DNA of 64,000 bases from Clostridia bacterium (GTDB lineage: Bacteria; Bacillota; Clostridia; Oscillospirales; CAG-272). The notes beneath the pieces were generated by a model, which had not been told where the DNA came from, did not search any database, and saw only the letters and a list, made by a program, of their open reading frames with translations. The translations under genes and the position numbers were made by a program. Shown one piece after another: positions 1 through 6,753 of the stretch. Each line of letters opens with the position of its first letter. Position 1 is the first letter of the stretch. The stretch is from positions 1 through 64,000 of the forward strand of contig JAGASL010000021.1 in NCBI GenBank assembly GCA_017621755.1, in the 5' to 3' direction.

Positions 1-187
1 AGCTGAGTAGCCGCGTGCGGATGTGATAAACGCTGAAGGCATCTAAGCATGAAGCACACCTCAAGATTAGATATCCCATCTCTTTAAGAGAGTAAGGTCA
101 CTTGTAGACTACGAGTTTGTTAGGTCGCGTGTGTAAGCGCAGTAATGCGTTTAGCTAAGCGATACTAATTGACCGAGGGCTTGAACT
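1..187 (+). rRNA. 23S ribosomal RNA, 3' end (partial)
   Basis: The window opens inside the last part of a 23S rRNA. The stretch resembles the conserved 3' domain (GCTGAAGGCATCTAAGC and, near the end, CTAATTGACCGAGGGCTTGA). By comparison with the Bacillus 23S end the mature 3' end should lie near 185-189, but I cannot place it to the base. A 7-bp hairpin (GAACTAC 184-190 with GTAGTTC 196-202) follows and may be part of processing. The 5' part of the operon is outside the window. Confidence 0.93.
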
Positions 188-268
188 ACTTCTTCGTAGT
201 TCGCTTCATTTCGTTTCACAATCCCTTTATTCGGTTTTTTATGGACATTTGTATCCCACATACCCTAT

Positions 269-344
269 GCACCTCTAGCTCAGTTGGTAGAGCAACTGAC
301 TCTTAATCAGTGGGTCCGGGGTTCGAGTCCCCGGAGGTGCACCA
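269..344 (+). tRNA. tRNA-Lys(CTT)
   Basis: A complete 76-nt tRNA with encoded CCA. The acceptor arm GCACCTC pairs with GAGGTGC. The D-arm carries AGCTCAGTTGGTAGAGC. The anticodon stem-loop is ACTGA-CTCTTAA-TCAGT, giving anticodon CTT (codon AAG, lysine). The T-arm is CCGGG-GTTCGAGT-CCCGG. It lies about 80 nt after the 23S end, so it is probably cotranscribed with the rRNA operon. Confidence 0.96.
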
Positions 345-367
345 AGACATTCTCCCGGGGGGAATAG

Positions 368-410
368 AAAAGCAGTATTGGCTTTCGCCAATACTGCTTT
401 TGTTGTTTTA
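368..410 (+). terminator. Terminator of the rRNA/tRNA operon
   Basis: A perfect 12-bp stem (AGCAGTATTGGC at 371-382 with GCCAATACTGCT at 387-398), a TTTC loop and a T-rich tail. It follows the tRNA by about 25 nt and closes the rRNA-tRNA unit. Confidence 0.9.
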
Positions 411-437
411 TAGTAAACAAACAGCCTTGTATAAAGC

Positions 438-471
438 AATCCCGGCTTGCGTAGAAACGCAGACCGGGATT
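438..471 (-). terminator. Probable terminator of the GH29 gene
   Basis: An inverted repeat with AATCCCGG/CCGGGATT outer arms and an inner ACGCA/TGCGT pair lies 17 nt beyond the fucosidase stop codon on the minus strand. The following bases are only moderately T-rich, so termination may be partial. Confidence 0.55.
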
Positions 472-487
472 GTGATATATTTGGCGG

Positions 488-1714
488 TTATGCCAGCGTG
501 AATTTCGCTACGCGAACGACAAGGTTGCGGCCGTAGCCGAAGGGCTTGGGCGTCAGGGTAACAGTGTTGTCCTCGTCCTGCTGGAAATCAACGGCGGTGT
601 TATCATCCAGCCAGGTCATGGCGGCGATCTTCTTGCCGGGGCAGAAGTGAATGGTGTTATCGGTCGCGCCACCGGCCAACGCAACGTTGATGTCGCCGGC
701 CATAGAAAGGTGATCGCATACCAGATAGTAGGTGTCGCCATTCTGCAAAATGAAGCTGCCTTCGCTGTTGGTGGCGATGCTTGCCGGCATGGCGGGCAGG
801 ATTGCGCCGTTTACATCGACCCACTGACCAAGCACCTCAAGCGAGGCCTTTTCGATCGGGCGGAGCAGACCGTTGCCCATTGGGCCAACGTTAATGAGGA
901 AGTTGGAGCCGAATCGGCGGCAGGTGATGAGATCACGGATGATCTCGGCGGTAGATTTGAAGTTCAGATCCATTTCGGCATAGCCCCAATGGTCGCCAAA
1001 CACCTGGCACATTTCGCTGGCGATATACTTGGGCGAATCTGTCATGTTCAGCGGCTGCGGTCTGCCACGCTCAAAGGTTACGCTATCCAGCTCGATGTGG
1101 CCAAGCGCGCCACGATCGAGCATCCCGGTATTGTTGATGATCATGGCCTCTGGCTGGTGAGAGCGGATCATGCTGTACAGCGCATCCTCCTCCCAGTCCT
1201 CGTTCGGCTTGTTCCACTTGCCGTCAAACCAAATGCCACCAATCTCACCATAGTTGGTGCACAGCAGCTCTACGCTTTTGCGCAGGTATTGCAGGTAGGT
1301 AGGGAAGTCGGAATCGTAGTGCTCCTCGTGCCAGTCAAGCAGGGTGTGATAGAAGAAGGGAATGATCCCCTCTGCACGGCAGGCCTTTACAAACTCGGCA
1401 ACCAGATCGCGGCCGCAGACGTGCGGTGCATCATAATCGTTTAGCCCCTTGGTATCGTAAAGCGAGAAGCCATCGTGATGGCGGGTGGTCAGCGTAATGT
1501 AGCGCGCGCCGGCCTTCTTAGCGGTGGCGGCCAGCTCTTTTGCCCAGCAGGGATCGGGATTGAAGGACTTTACCGCCTTCATGTATTCTTCCCACGGGAT
1601 CTGGCAGCTGAGCTTCGACCATTCGCCGCGGCCGATGACGCTATAGGCGCCGAAGTGAACGAACACGCCCATGCCCAAGCGCTCGAAATTCTTAATTCTC
1701 TGTTCGATGATCAT
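488..1714 (-). CDS. Alpha-L-fucosidase, GH29 family, cytoplasmic
   Basis: A 408-residue GH29 retaining alpha-L-fucosidase that removes terminal fucose from glycans. The (beta/alpha)8 barrel starts at once, with MGVFVHFG near residue 15 and TTRHHDGF near 76-83. Asp164 in the GGIWFDG motif is the expected nucleophile. I chose the ATG at 1714 because an AAGGAG ribosome site precedes it; the frame stays open further upstream, but that extension has no such site. There is no signal peptide, so the enzyme probably acts on imported oligosaccharides. It has its own promoter and sits downstream of the terminator of the neighbouring dehydrogenase operon. The family is clear; the exact linkage preference is not readable from sequence. 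Confidence 0.93.
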   Translation of the reverse strand: MIIEQRIKNFERLGMGVFVHFGAYSVIGRGEWSKLSCQIPWEEYMKAVKSFNPDPCWAKELAATAKKAGARYITLTTRHHDGFSLYDTKGLNDYDAPHVCGRDLVAEFVKACRAEGIIPFFYHTLLDWHEEHYDSDFPTYLQYLRKSVELLCTNYGEIGGIWFDGKWNKPNEDWEEDALYSMIRSHQPEAMIINNTGMLDRGALGHIELDSVTFERGRPQPLNMTDSPKYIASEMCQVFGDHWGYAEMDLNFKSTAEIIRDLITCRRFGSNFLINVGPMGNGLLRPIEKASLEVLGQWVDVNGAILPAMPASIATNSEGSFILQNGDTYYLVCDHLSMAGDINVALAGGATDNTIHFCPGKKIAAMTWLDDNTAVDFQQDEDNTVTLTPKPFGYGRNLVVRVAKFTLA

Positions 1715-1766
1715 AGCAAACTCCTTTTTTTGCCGTGCCTGGCAGCACGGGCTGTTTTGTATCTTC

Positions 1767-1795
1767 ATTATAACAACAAAAGATAGAAAATGCAA
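1767..1795 (-). promoter_or_regulatory. Sigma-A type promoter of the GH29 gene
   Basis: On the minus strand TTGCAT (1790-1795) and TATAAT (1767-1772) are separated by 17 bp. They lie about 50 nt upstream of the fucosidase start codon. Confidence 0.75.
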
Positions 1796-1818
1796 CAAAA
1801 GCACGGCGAATATGCCTG

Positions 1819-1845
1819 ATTTTACCACAATTTGAGTGGCAAAAT
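1819..1845. promoter_or_regulatory. Inverted repeat upstream of the GH29 promoter (possible operator)
   Basis: The arms ATTTTACCAC (1819-1828) and GTGGCAAAAT (1836-1845) match at 9 of 10 positions around a 7-nt spacer. The repeat sits just upstream of the -35 box, where an activator or repressor could bind. No bound regulator is known. Confidence 0.45.
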
Positions 1846-1850
1846 ACAAC

Positions 1851-1881
1851 ATAAAAAGAGCCGGTGCTATGGCACCGGCTC
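1851..1881 (-). terminator. Terminator of the dehydrogenase-isomerase operon
   Basis: A perfect 10-bp stem, GAGCCGGTGC with GCACCGGCTC, a 4-nt loop and TTTTTAT on the minus strand. It begins just past the stop codon of the isomerase gene and isolates the fucosidase gene as a separate transcript. Confidence 0.9.
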
Positions 1882-1888
1882 GTGTGTG

Positions 1889-2722
1889 TTATTGGCCGAT
1901 AGAGCGTAGATACTCGCGACTCTGACGGACTGCCTCCAGCGAGGGCAGCTCGTAGGTCTGATCCTGCTCTACGATGATGTATTCCGTGCCGGCCTTTTCA
2001 GCAGCGGCAAGGATAGCAGGGAAGTCCTGCATGCCCTGGCCAACAGGGCGGAAGCGAAATTCGTTTTCTTCCTTCGAGGTGGCCTTGATGGGGTTACCTG
2101 CGGCGTCGATCAACGCGTAGGCCGGGCCGTTTGCCAGCTTTTTGCAGGTGAAATCCTTCAGGTGAAGAACCTCAACGTCGCCGGCGTACAGGTCAAGATA
2201 CTTACACGGATCCTCGCCTGCGTAGCGTACCCAGCAGGTATCGAACTCGGGCTTGAGAAGGTCGCGTGAGATCTCCTCCATCAGGTAGTCATGCTTGTAC
2301 TTGCCGTCTACCTTAACAAACTCAAAATCGTGGTTGTGGTAGAGCATCTGAATGCCGTTCTTCTTCAGCAGCTCGCCGCAGCGGATGAAGAGCGCCTTGG
2401 TATCCTCCCAAGCCTCAGAGCCTGCCAGCTTTTCAGCCGCATACCACGGAATGGCAGAGAATTTGGCCCCCAGCGTCTTAATGTACTCGGCAGCGCTCTG
2501 ACCGCCCTCCTCGTAGAAATCGAGGCCCTGGTGAACGGAAATGCAGATCAGGCCGTACTTATCCAGCAGCGCGCGGATCTCTTCAGCGCTCTTACCGAAA
2601 TAGCCAGCGAACTCTACGTAGTCATATCCCATTTCCTTGACGGCCTTCAGCGTGCCCTCCATGTCCTTTTCCATCTGGTCACGGACACTATACAGCTGAA
2701 GTCCGACCTTGAACTTTTTCAT
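1889..2722 (-). CDS. Sugar phosphate isomerase/epimerase-like TIM-barrel protein
   Basis: A 277-residue protein of the xylose-isomerase-like TIM-barrel family (AP_endonuc_2 fold; IolE/IolI and YcjR relatives). Visible family features are VGLQLYSVRDQ at the N-terminus, the metal-site stretch LYHNHDFEF, LKPEFDTCWVRYAG, and VLHLKDF. Such enzymes isomerise, epimerise or dehydrate keto-sugars and inosose-type compounds with a divalent metal. It starts 12 nt after the upstream dehydrogenase stop, so the two are cotranscribed and probably act in succession on one sugar. The actual substrate cannot be read from sequence. No signal peptide. Confidence 0.85.
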   Translation of the reverse strand: MKKFKVGLQLYSVRDQMEKDMEGTLKAVKEMGYDYVEFAGYFGKSAEEIRALLDKYGLICISVHQGLDFYEEGGQSAAEYIKTLGAKFSAIPWYAAEKLAGSEAWEDTKALFIRCGELLKKNGIQMLYHNHDFEFVKVDGKYKHDYLMEEISRDLLKPEFDTCWVRYAGEDPCKYLDLYAGDVEVLHLKDFTCKKLANGPAYALIDAAGNPIKATSKEENEFRFRPVGQGMQDFPAILAAAEKAGTEYIIVEQDQTYELPSLEAVRQSREYLRSIGQ

Positions 2723-2734
2723 TTTGTATCTACC

Positions 2735-3907
2735 TCAAATCTCGGGAATTTCGATCTCGATCTCGTGGCCGAGCTTGCTGGACTTCACAATACCGTCGAT
2801 GATGGCCTGATTGTACAGGATCTCGCGGGCGGGAACGGGGGCTACGCCGCCTTCCTTGATGGCATCCAAGAAGCCACGCAGCTTGTTGTAGAAGTTCTTG
2901 TCACCATCGCTCGGAAGCATGGGGATCTCAGTGCATACCGAGGAGCCTGCTACCTCGTGGTAGATCTTCAGCGGGCCACCGATGCTGCCGTTCCAGCATT
3001 CGGTAGAGGGAATGCGGAGAGAGCCCTTGGTACCCATGATGATGGTATCACCGGGGGTGTCCAGATGCATTGCCCAAGCAATACGGAAGTCAAGAATGAT
3101 GCCACCCTCCAGACGGATAAAGCCAGCGCCAAAATCATCAACGCCAAACAGGTCTGCATACTCAGCAGGCTTGCCCTGCGCGGTGAAGTAGTTCGGGTCC
3201 TTGCCGAAGAAGGCAGACTTGTAGCCGGTGACGGTCAGCGGCTTCGGATAGCCGATGGCGTTAAGAACCATATCCAGCGAATAGCAGCCGATATCGCCAA
3301 GCGCACCTACGCCAGCGGTGTTCTCTTCAATAAAGGTGGTGCCGAACGGGGTAGGAATACCCTTTCTTCTACCGCCACCGGTCTGGATGTAGTAGATCTG
3401 GCCAAGCTCGCCGGACTGAACGATCTTCTTCACCATCTTCATGTTCTCATCGCAACGAGGCTGGAAGCCGATGGAAAGGATCTTGCCACTCTTCTTCTCA
3501 GCGCGGCAGATCTCAACAGCCTCCTCAGTGGTTACGCACATGGGCTTTTCAAGCAGAACGTTAACGCCCTTTTCCAGCGCGTAGATGGTACATTCTGCAT
3601 GCGTGCAGTTATAGGTACAAACGCTAACGGCATCCAGCTCTTCATTATCCAGCATCTCCTTGTGGGAGGGATAGAAGTTGCAATCCTCGATGCCCCATTT
3701 CTTCATAAATTCTTCAGCCTTGCCGGGAACAAGATCAGCCGCTGCAACGATTTTGACATCGGGCATCTTCACATATTGAGACATATGTGCACCTGCGATC
3801 CAGCCGGTACCGATGATACCAACGCGAAGAACGCGCTTTGTATCGATCTCTTTTACTTCCTGGTTGGTTTTGAAGGCGTCCAGGCCCGCATCTCTCTTAT
3901 CTGCCAT
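2735..3907 (-). CDS. Gfo/Idh/MocA-family NAD(P)-dependent oxidoreductase
   Basis: A 390-residue sugar or polyol dehydrogenase. The Rossmann motif GIIGTGWIAG lies near residues 30-39. The family signature LLEKPMC carries the conserved Lys that lines the active site. The C-terminal alpha/beta domain contains GDIGCYSLD, with family-typical GD-G-H/Y spacing. A strong AGGAGG site precedes the ATG at 3907. The ~28 residues before the Rossmann strand are a polar extension. Gene order dehydrogenase-isomerase, divergent from an AraC regulator, is typical of small sugar-oxidation operons, but substrate and direction are unknown. Confidence 0.9.
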   Translation of the reverse strand: MADKRDAGLDAFKTNQEVKEIDTKRVLRVGIIGTGWIAGAHMSQYVKMPDVKIVAAADLVPGKAEEFMKKWGIEDCNFYPSHKEMLDNEELDAVSVCTYNCTHAECTIYALEKGVNVLLEKPMCVTTEEAVEICRAEKKSGKILSIGFQPRCDENMKMVKKIVQSGELGQIYYIQTGGGRRKGIPTPFGTTFIEENTAGVGALGDIGCYSLDMVLNAIGYPKPLTVTGYKSAFFGKDPNYFTAQGKPAEYADLFGVDDFGAGFIRLEGGIILDFRIAWAMHLDTPGDTIIMGTKGSLRIPSTECWNGSIGGPLKIYHEVAGSSVCTEIPMLPSDGDKNFYNKLRGFLDAIKEGGVAPVPAREILYNQAIIDGIVKSSKLGHEIEIEIPEI

Positions 3908-3965
3908 GATAACTTCCTCCTAAAATAAATTTTGGTTGATTTTTGAAGTTTGGCGTGCTATAATC

Positions 3966-3994
3966 ATTATAGAGGATATTTACATAAATTGCAA
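3966..3994 (-). promoter_or_regulatory. Promoter of the dehydrogenase-isomerase operon
   Basis: TTGCAA (3989-3994) and TATAAT (3966-3971) on the minus strand are 17 bp apart, in the 167-bp gap between this operon and the divergent AraC gene. An AraC activator site would be expected upstream, but I could not recognise one. Confidence 0.75.
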
Positions 3995-4074
3995 TCTCTA
4001 TTTTGAAAAAAACTTGTACGATTTTGACATTTTTTGCATGACCTGCCCACGAATAGGCAGAAAAGGTGTAGCAT

Positions 4075-4947
4075 ATGAGAAACGAGCTTGTTAGATCATC
4101 CCTTTCCACGCTCCCGGTCCATATCGGCTGCGGCGCCTCATCGTTTGAATGCCCGATGGATTGCCCCTTGCATTATCACGATGAAATTGAGCTGCTGGCC
4201 ATAATCAGCGGTGAGAAGCGTGTCTGGGTGGATGATAAGGAATATCTTCTTTCAAAGGGCGACGTTGCCTTTATCAATTCCCGCGTTCCGCACAGAACAG
4301 AGGATCTGCCGCCGAATATCTCTACGGTTTTGCTGCAATTTCGGCCGGATACCTTTCAGCCGGAGCCGGTAGAAAGCCGCGCCCTGCGCCATCTTGCTCG
4401 CTTTGTAGACAGCGCGGGCGATAATCCGATCCGTATTTTTCGTTGCCGCAACGGCGAAGAAGAGCTTTTTCGTTATATGATGCAGATCAAGGAGGAATAC
4501 GAAAGCAAAAAGGCCTCTTACGAAAGCTATCTGCAAGGCTGCATCTATCTGATTTTGGGCTTTTTGTATCGCCAGGGCATGCTTTGTGATGCCGAGCAGC
4601 GCTTTCACAACAATGCGGTAGAAAAGGTTATGCCGGCTCTAGTGTTTGTAGACGATCACTACGCCGAGGATGTTTCACTGAATTGCCTCAGCGAGCTGTG
4701 CGGGCTCAGCGAAGGGTATTTTTGCCGCCAATTTAAGGCGGCCACCGGCAGCACGCTGGTTGAGTACCTCAACTTCGTTCGCATCTATAATGCCGAAAAG
4801 CTGCTCACGCGTACCAATCGCCCTATTTTGGATATCTCTATGGAGGTCGGCTTTTCCAGCGTTTCTTATTTTAATCGTATGTTTCGTCGCTTCAAAAGCT
4901 GCTCGCCGAACAGCTATCGCCACGCGCAATACTTGCGCGAGAATTAA
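4075..4947 (+). CDS. AraC-family transcriptional regulator with cupin sensor domain
   Basis: A 290-residue regulator. The N-terminal part (residues ~20-110) is a cupin barrel with CPLHYHDEIEL and a GDVAFINSRVPHR turn, likely the effector-binding domain. The C-terminal ~100 residues hold two helix-turn-helix motifs, with the family signature ISMEVGFSSVSYFNRMFRRFKSC near the end. It is transcribed away from the dehydrogenase-isomerase operon and most likely activates it in response to the same sugar. That link is inferred from position. No membrane segment is present. Confidence 0.92.
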   Translation: MRNELVRSSLSTLPVHIGCGASSFECPMDCPLHYHDEIELLAIISGEKRVWVDDKEYLLSKGDVAFINSRVPHRTEDLPPNISTVLLQFRPDTFQPEPVESRALRHLARFVDSAGDNPIRIFRCRNGEEELFRYMMQIKEEYESKKASYESYLQGCIYLILGFLYRQGMLCDAEQRFHNNAVEKVMPALVFVDDHYAEDVSLNCLSELCGLSEGYFCRQFKAATGSTLVEYLNFVRIYNAEKLLTRTNRPILDISMEVGFSSVSYFNRMFRRFKSCSPNSYRHAQYLREN

Positions 4948-4960
4948 GCCTATGCATAAA

Positions 4961-4992
4961 AAATGGGATCTGATTTTTCAGATCCCGGTTTT
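4961..4992. terminator. Bidirectional terminator between the AraC gene and queT
   Basis: The stem GGGATCTGA (4965-4973) with TCAGATCCC (4978-4986) and a TTTT loop is flanked by A-runs on the left and T-runs on the right. It can therefore stop transcripts from both converging genes. Confidence 0.88.
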
Positions 4993-4993
4993 T

Positions 4994-5497
4994 TCATTCT
5001 CCAAACAAAGCGTGGCGATGCTTGTCTAGTAGGTGCAAAAGCAGCAGGCCAAGCAGCCCGCAGGAAAGCAGCTCGCCGATTCCTACCGTGGCCGCATAGC
5101 CCAGCAGTAGTGGTAATGTAACGGCATCAGCCGGTAGCGTGCTGTAGGCAATGACAAGCGGTATGATGATGGCGTTTGCCGCGATCGGCGGTAGCGGCGT
5201 AAGCCAGCTGTGCCTGCGCAGCGCATAGGTGCCAAGGGCGCCGATCAGCGTGGCAAGACTGCCAAATACGATATCCCAGATCACAGCTCCGGTTAACAGA
5301 TTGGAAAGTAAGCACCCGATAAACAGACCGGGAATAGCAGCCGGCGTGAAATAGGGAAGGATGCATAGCGCCTCTGAAAAGCGTAGCTGGATCGGCTGGC
5401 TGGATAGCCCCAGAACGGCAGCAAGCCAAGTGAATAGAACGTACAGCGCCGCCACCATGGCGGCAACGGTTAGGTTGCGAAGGTGTTTGCGATACAT
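4994..5497 (-). CDS. queT: QueT-family queuosine-precursor transporter (ECF S component)
   Basis: A 167-residue, almost wholly hydrophobic protein with about five membrane segments. Its signature resembles the QueT/COG4708 family: QPIQLRFSEALCILPYFTPAAIPGLFIGC, then a central TM pair and a GIGELLSCGLLG segment. QueT proteins are the substrate-binding S subunits of energy-coupling-factor importers for queuosine precursors such as preQ1. The ECF ATPase/EcfT module is not in this window and would be supplied from elsewhere. The candidate preQ1-I riboswitch in its leader supports the assignment independently. Confidence 0.88.
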   Translation of the reverse strand: MYRKHLRNLTVAAMVAALYVLFTWLAAVLGLSSQPIQLRFSEALCILPYFTPAAIPGLFIGCLLSNLLTGAVIWDIVFGSLATLIGALGTYALRRHSWLTPLPPIAANAIIIPLVIAYSTLPADAVTLPLLLGYAATVGIGELLSCGLLGLLLLHLLDKHRHALFGE

Positions 5498-5504
5498 GTT
5501 TTTT

Positions 5505-5549
5505 CTCCTTTAGTTTTGTTTTAGGTGAGGAAGGTCTCGAACTCACCGC
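5505..5549 (-). promoter_or_regulatory. Candidate preQ1-I riboswitch in the queT leader
   Basis: In the queT 5' UTR a six-base-pair stem GGTGAG/CTCACC (plus-strand 5542-5547 and 5524-5529) encloses a ~12-nt loop with CCTT. An A-rich tail (TAAAACAAAACTAAAGG) follows. The loop CCTT can pair with AAGG of the Shine-Dalgarno, giving an H-type pseudoknot that hides the ribosome site. That is the preQ1-I architecture, and the tail closely resembles the Thermoanaerobacter tengcongensis aptamer tail. Ligand is inferred from fold and the downstream queT. Confidence 0.75.
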
Positions 5550-5566
5550 GGCGAAAGCCAAAAGGT

Positions 5567-5595
5567 ATTATAGCAAAAAAAAGCCCAAAAGTCAA
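5567..5595 (-). promoter_or_regulatory. Promoter of queT
   Basis: TTGACT (5590-5595), a 17-bp spacer and TATAAT (5567-5572) on the minus strand. Predicted start near 5560 leaves a ~60-nt leader that contains the riboswitch candidate. Confidence 0.82.
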
Positions 5596-5596
5596 G

Positions 5597-5631
5597 AGAA
5601 AAGAAAAAGCCCTGTGACGTGTCACAGGGCT
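5597..5631 (-). terminator. Terminator of the DUF378 gene
   Basis: The 9-bp stem GCCCTGTGA/TCACAGGGC with a CGTG loop is followed on the minus strand by TTTTTCTTTTCT. It lies 10 nt after the stop codon of the DUF378 gene. Confidence 0.9.
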
Positions 5632-5640
5632 AAGCCGGCA

Positions 5641-5856
5641 TTATCGCTCGGCTACCACCGTATCTTCTTCCGGCCGGAACAAAAGAGAGATGCACCAAAT
5701 CCCTGCCAGGGCAACCAGTGTGTAGATGATTCTGGCAGCGATGGTGGCCGCTCCTCCGCAGATCCATGCAACAACGTCGAAAGAAAACAGGCCGATGCTA
5801 CCCCAGTTCAATGTGCCGATAATGGCAATTGCCAGGGCGATCTTGTCGATGATCAT
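5641..5856 (-). CDS. DUF378 family small membrane protein (YuzA-like)
   Basis: A 71-residue protein with two membrane segments. The GTLNWGSIGLFSFDVVAW segment and RIIYTLVALAGIW match the DUF378 pattern. Members are small inner-membrane proteins of unknown function. An AGAGGT site precedes the ATG at 5856. The gene lies downstream of sigK on the same strand, with a short GC hairpin in the 79-nt gap, and has its own terminator. Nothing in the sequence suggests an enzymatic role. Confidence 0.8.
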   Translation of the reverse strand: MIIDKIALAIAIIGTLNWGSIGLFSFDVVAWICGGAATIAARIIYTLVALAGIWCISLLFRPEEDTVVAER

Positions 5857-5935
5857 ATGGGATACCTCTTTCTTTTTTCAAAACGGAACGCTTCCGCTCG
5901 ATGTTTAGTATGGCACGCGGGCGGAAGATTATGCC

Positions 5936-6652
5936 TTACTTTTTCAAATATCCATCCGGGTAAAAATTTCTTGCTTCAAAATGCGCTTTCAGCTTAGAAA
6001 GTGCGCGTTTTTCAATACGGCTGACGTATGAGCGTGAAATGCCAAGCATCTTGGCAACCTCACGCTGTGCCTTGGGAGGCTTTCCGGTCAACCCATAGCG
6101 CAAAATCAATATTTGCTGCTCCCGCTCAGAAAGGGTATCCTTGATCAGGCGAAAGGCGTATTGGCTGTGCAGCTTCACATCCAGATCGTCCGCGATCGTG
6201 TCCTCACTGCTGATGATGTCAATATAGGTCAGCGGGTTGCCGTCACGGTCTATATCGATCGTTTCGTTGATCGAGACCTCGCACGCCAGCTTCTTTTGTG
6301 ATCGAAAAAACATTAAGATCTCGTTTTGAATACATTTTGCCGCATATGTGGCAAAGCGCGCGCCATTTTCCGAATCAAAGGAATCGATTGCCTTGATAAG
6401 CCCCAGACTGCCGATCGAGATCAGGTCATCCGGCGAGCGGTAGGAGGTGTAGTATTTTCTGACGATATGGGCTACTAAGCGCAAATTATGCTCGATCAGT
6501 TTTGTGCGCGCTGCGCGGTCCCCCTGCCGCATTTTAGCAAATAGCCCGCGCTCCTCTGCTGCTGGCAAGGGAGGGGGAAAGCTTTGGGTGCTGCCGATGC
6601 CCAAAAGCAGGCACAGAAAGCTCATAGCGATCGAAGAGAGATTTCCAAACAT
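5936..6652 (-). CDS. sigK: Sporulation sigma factor sigma-K
   Basis: A 238-residue sigma-70 family protein resembling Bacillus SigK along its length. Region 2 contains LIEHNLRLVAHIVRKYY and DLISIGSLGLIKAIDSF. Region 4 contains ISRSYVSRIEKRALSKL. The hydrophobic start MFGNLSSIAMSFLCLLLGIG corresponds to a pro-sequence that would be cleaved before activity in the mother cell. The ATG at 6652 is chosen because AAAGGAGTG lies 7 nt upstream; a longer frame has no such site. The gene is continuous, with no skin-type element interrupting it. It drives late mother-cell genes for coat and cortex formation. Confidence 0.92.
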   Translation of the reverse strand: MFGNLSSIAMSFLCLLLGIGSTQSFPPPLPAAEERGLFAKMRQGDRAARTKLIEHNLRLVAHIVRKYYTSYRSPDDLISIGSLGLIKAIDSFDSENGARFATYAAKCIQNEILMFFRSQKKLACEVSINETIDIDRDGNPLTYIDIISSEDTIADDLDVKLHSQYAFRLIKDTLSEREQQILILRYGLTGKPPKAQREVAKMLGISRSYVSRIEKRALSKLKAHFEARNFYPDGYLKK

Positions 6653-6670
6653 GGTATCACACTCCTTTGA

Positions 6671-6714
6671 AAAAGAAAAGATCCGCATTCATGCGTAATA
6701 CATGATATGCGGAT
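6671..6714 (-). terminator. Terminator of the OmpR-like regulator gene
   Basis: A long hairpin, ATCCGCAT plus TCATG pairing with CATGA plus ATGCGGAT (one bulged base, 7-nt loop), is followed on the minus strand by CTTTTCTTTTTC. It separates the regulator gene from sigK, whose ribosome site comes right after the T-run. sigK must therefore have its own promoter in or near this hairpin or depend on read-through. Confidence 0.75.
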
Positions 6715-6753
6715 ACGGCTTGTATTTTTGATGAAAATGTGCTTTTTGTTGTA

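Noticed and set aside
1715-1852. Longer fucosidase start at 1852 with a hydrophobic N-terminus
   Set aside because: The promoter at 1767-1795 and the AAGGAG site place the start at 1714. The hydrophobic stretch is translated leader, not a signal peptide.
2291-3928. A 545-codon plus-strand open frame opposite the dehydrogenase and isomerase genes
   Set aside because: It is antisense to two genes with clear family motifs and strong ribosome sites, and its translation shows no known motif. Long shadow frames are expected at this base composition.
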